Origin: Geodermatophilus sabuli | GTDB taxonomy: Bacteria; Actinomycetota; Actinomycetes; Mycobacteriales; Geodermatophilaceae | Direction of reading: 5' to 3' | DNA length: 64,000 nt | Assembly (NCBI RefSeq): GCF_900215145.1 | Contig: NZ_OBDO01000003.1 | Location: 1 to 64,000 of the forward strand | Shown here: positions 62,340 to 64,000 of the stretch, piece after piece | Layout: each line of letters starts with the position of its first letter | How positions within the stretch are numbered: the first letter of the stretch is position 1 | Program-made: the position numbers and the translations under genes | The notes under the pieces: generated by a model | Database searches by the model: none | Told to the model about the DNA's origin: nothing | What the model saw: only the letters and a program-made list of their open reading frames with translations

Positions 62340-64000
62340 TCAGCCGGCGACGACCACGTGCTCGTTGGGCACGCAGTGCGTCATGACCAGGCCCGCGACG
62401 TTGCGGGGGCCGTTCTTGCCGAGGTTGGCGGCGCGCTGCTGCTCCTCCTCGGTCAGGGTCTGCGTCTGCAGGGGCGGCAGGCCACGGACGTCGTCCGCGG
62501 TGATGCCGAGACCCTCACCGACGCGCTGGCCCAGCTCGTCCTCGCACATGAAGAAGTGCCAGACCATCCGCTCCTGGATCTCGCGGCGGCACTGCGAGAG
62601 GGCGCCGACCAGGTTCGTCACCAGGTCGTCCTTCTCCCACTGCTCCGACAGCAGGTAGCGCTCGCCGGCCTGCTCGTAGTCGTTGGTCCGCGGGATCCGC
62701 TTGCGGGTCAGCCGGCCGGTGATGACCGGACCCTGCTCGTCGTGGGCCGGGTACTCGGCCTCACGCAGGCCACCGGTGATCGACGGCTCGTAGTTCACGT
62801 GCGGGTTCTGGCCGGGGGCGATGTCCACGCCGTAGGCCATCTGCCCGTCGCGCTGGTTGGTGTGGACCGTGGCGTTCTTGGCCTGGTTCACCGGCAGCTG
62901 CAGGTAGTTCGGGCCCACCCGGTAACGCTGGGTGTCGGAGTAGGAGAACGTCCGGCCGACCAGCATCTTGTCGTCGGAGAAGTCCAGGCCGTCGACCAGG
63001 ACGCCGGTGCCGAAGGCGATCTGCTCGTTCTCGGTGAAGAAGTTCTCCGGCATCCGGTCGAGGGTCATCGTCCCGACCTTGCGCAGCGGGAAGACCTCTT
63101 CCGGCCACACCTTGGTGTCGTCGAGCGGGTCGAAGTCCAGCTCGGGGTGCTCGTCGTCGCTCATCAGCTGCACGTGCAGCTCCCACTGGGGGAAGTCGCC
63201 GCGCTCGATGGCGTCGTAGAGGTCCTTGGTGTGGTGACCGAGGGTGTTCGCCTGGATGGCGGCCCCGTCAGCGGCCGTGAAGGACTTCACGCCCTGCTTG
63301 GGCAGCCAGTGGTACTTGACCAGCACGGTCTCGCCCCGGGCGTTGACCCACTTGTAGGTGTTCACGCCGAAGCCCTGCATGTGCCGGTAGGACGCCGGCA
63401 GGCCGCGGGGGCTGAAGACCAGGGAGACCATGTGCATGGCCTCGGGGGTCTGGCTGAAGAAGTCGAAGGCGCGCTCGGCGACGTTGGCCTCGAACGTCAC
63501 CGGGTCCGGCTTCTGCGAGTGGATGAAGTCGGGGAACTTGATGGCGTCCCGGATGAAGAAGACCCCCAGGTTGTTGCCGACGAGGTCCCAGTTGCCGTCC
63601 TCGGTGTAGAACTTCACCGCGAAGCCGCGCGGGTCGCGGGCCATCTCCGAGGAGTCCCGGCCACCGGCGACGGTGGAGAAGCGGATCGCCACGTCGGTCT
63701 TCTTGCCCTTCTCCTGGAAGAGCTTGGCGCGGGTGTACCTGCTGATCGGCTCGTCACCGACGGTGCCGTCGGCCTCGAAGGAGCCGAAGGCGGTGACGCC
63801 CCGGGCGTGCACCACGCGCTCCGGGATGCGCTCCCGGTCGAAGTGGCTGATCTTCTCGAGGAACTGGTAGTTCTCCAGGGTCGCCGGGCCACGCGCGCCC
63901 ACCGTCCGCTGGTTCTGGTTGTCGTAGACCGGGTGACCCTGACGGTTGGTCAGGACCGCGCGGTCGGCCTCGCTGGCCGCCGGGCCCTGCGATGCGACGT
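62340..64000 (-). CDS. Catalase, haem, clade-3 type (5' end beyond the window)
   Basis: 553 residues are visible, ending ...NEHVVVAG at 62340. The N-terminal part continues past 63902 in frame to the edge ([20 protein letters not shown]), so the start codon lies right of the window. The active-site block [15 protein letters not shown] with its His is at about 63830, [16 protein letters not shown] and the Asn-containing loop follow, and the haem-ligand Tyr region is [21 protein letters not shown]. It breaks down hydrogen peroxide in the cytosol. I cannot tell KatA from KatE naming. Confidence 0.93.
   Translation of the reverse strand, partial: VASQGPAASEADRAVLTNRQGHPVYDNQNQRTVGARGPATLENYQFLEKISHFDRERIPERVVHARGVTAFGSFEADGTVGDEPISRYTRAKLFQEKGKKTDVAIRFSTVAGGRDSSEMARDPRGFAVKFYTEDGNWDLVGNNLGVFFIRDAIKFPDFIHSQKPDPVTFEANVAERAFDFFSQTPEAMHMVSLVFSPRGLPASYRHMQGFGVNTYKWVNARGETVLVKYHWLPKQGVKSFTAADGAAIQANTLGHHTKDLYDAIERGDFPQWELHVQLMSDDEHPELDFDPLDDTKVWPEEVFPLRKVGTMTLDRMPENFFTENEQIAFGTGVLVDGLDFSDDKMLVGRTFSYSDTQRYRVGPNYLQLPVNQAKNATVHTNQRDGQMAYGVDIAPGQNPHVNYEPSITGGLREAEYPAHDEQGPVITGRLTRKRIPRTNDYEQAGERYLLSEQWEKDDLVTNLVGALSQCRREIQERMVWHFFMCEDELGQRVGEGLGITADDVRGLPPLQTQTLTEEEQQRAANLGKNGPRNVAGLVMTHCVPNEHVVVAG

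Overview
The window is very GC-rich with strong third-position GC bias, many GTG starts and many 4-base GTGA/ATGA stop-start overlaps. Gene content (protocatechuate branch of beta-ketoadipate catabolism, phosphoketolase, EthA-like monooxygenase, F420-type PPOX protein, MEDS/HATPase regulator, c-di-AMP riboswitch before a cell-wall lytic enzyme) points to an actinobacterium. Geodermatophilaceae (Blastococcus/Geodermatophilus/Modestobacter type) is my best guess, by inference only. It looks like ordinary chromosome: I see no phage, IS, integrase, CRISPR, rRNA or tRNA.

Layout. 0-7.2 kb is an aromatic-acid catabolic island: the end of pcaJ (+), a broken aldehyde dehydrogenase, the operon pcaH-pcaG-pcaB-pcaC (-), a divergent IclR regulator and pobA (+). 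Together they take 4-hydroxybenzoate to protocatechuate and through ring cleavage towards beta-ketoadipate; pcaD and the start of pcaIJ are not in view. 7.2-11.1 kb has an unknown protein, a zinc-ribbon protein and a two-subunit acyl-CoA dehydrogenase operon. 11.2-14.1 kb is a c-di-GMP module (PAS-PAS-GGDEF-EAL coupled to HDOD). 14.4-17.3 kb is a two-gene NAD(P) transhydrogenase. 17.4-23 kb holds small regulators and DUF proteins (MEDS/HATPase, DUF4334, pentapeptide, DUF4177, VOC, DUF2784, DUF72). 22.3-26 kb is a tight operon with a methyltransferase, an EthA-like Baeyer-Villiger-type monooxygenase, an SDR and DUF72.

26.1-27.4 kb is a lytic transglycosylase under a c-di-AMP (ydaO/yuaA) riboswitch with a recognisable promoter. 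27.5-29.3 kb is a flavin monooxygenase/FMN reductase pair. 29.4-32.5 kb is an amide-utilisation cluster (AmiS/UreI channel, FmdA, FmdB and two small proteins). 32.6-38.3 kb holds a GltS-like FMN protein, an FGGY kinase, a DivIVA-like coiled-coil protein with hendecad repeats and an MFS transporter. 38.5-44.8 kb is central metabolism: a cupin, an alcohol dehydrogenase relic, ackA-xfp (phosphoketolase shunt), a divergent hydroxyacid-oxoacid transhydrogenase and a response-regulator relic.

44.8-49.3 kb has a large D-lactate-dehydrogenase-like FAD/Fe-S protein and a K+/H+ antiporter pair. 49.3-52.6 kb pairs a GAF regulator with a divergent NTF2-FMO fusion. 52.7-64 kb is a mixed housekeeping/stress region: SGNH hydrolase, PhaB-like reductase, P-loop kinase, two AI-2E family transporters, ankyrin protein, dienelactone hydrolase, HTH protein, PPOX protein, PAC2 protein and a catalase cut by the window edge.

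Two themes run through the window. Three genes are decayed relics, each with a visible frameshift (aldehyde dehydrogenase, alcohol dehydrogenase tail, LuxR response regulator). About a dozen genes have a -10-like NANNNT hexamer exactly 6 bases before the start codon and usually no Shine-Dalgarno, as expected for leaderless transcripts; I used this to choose several starts.
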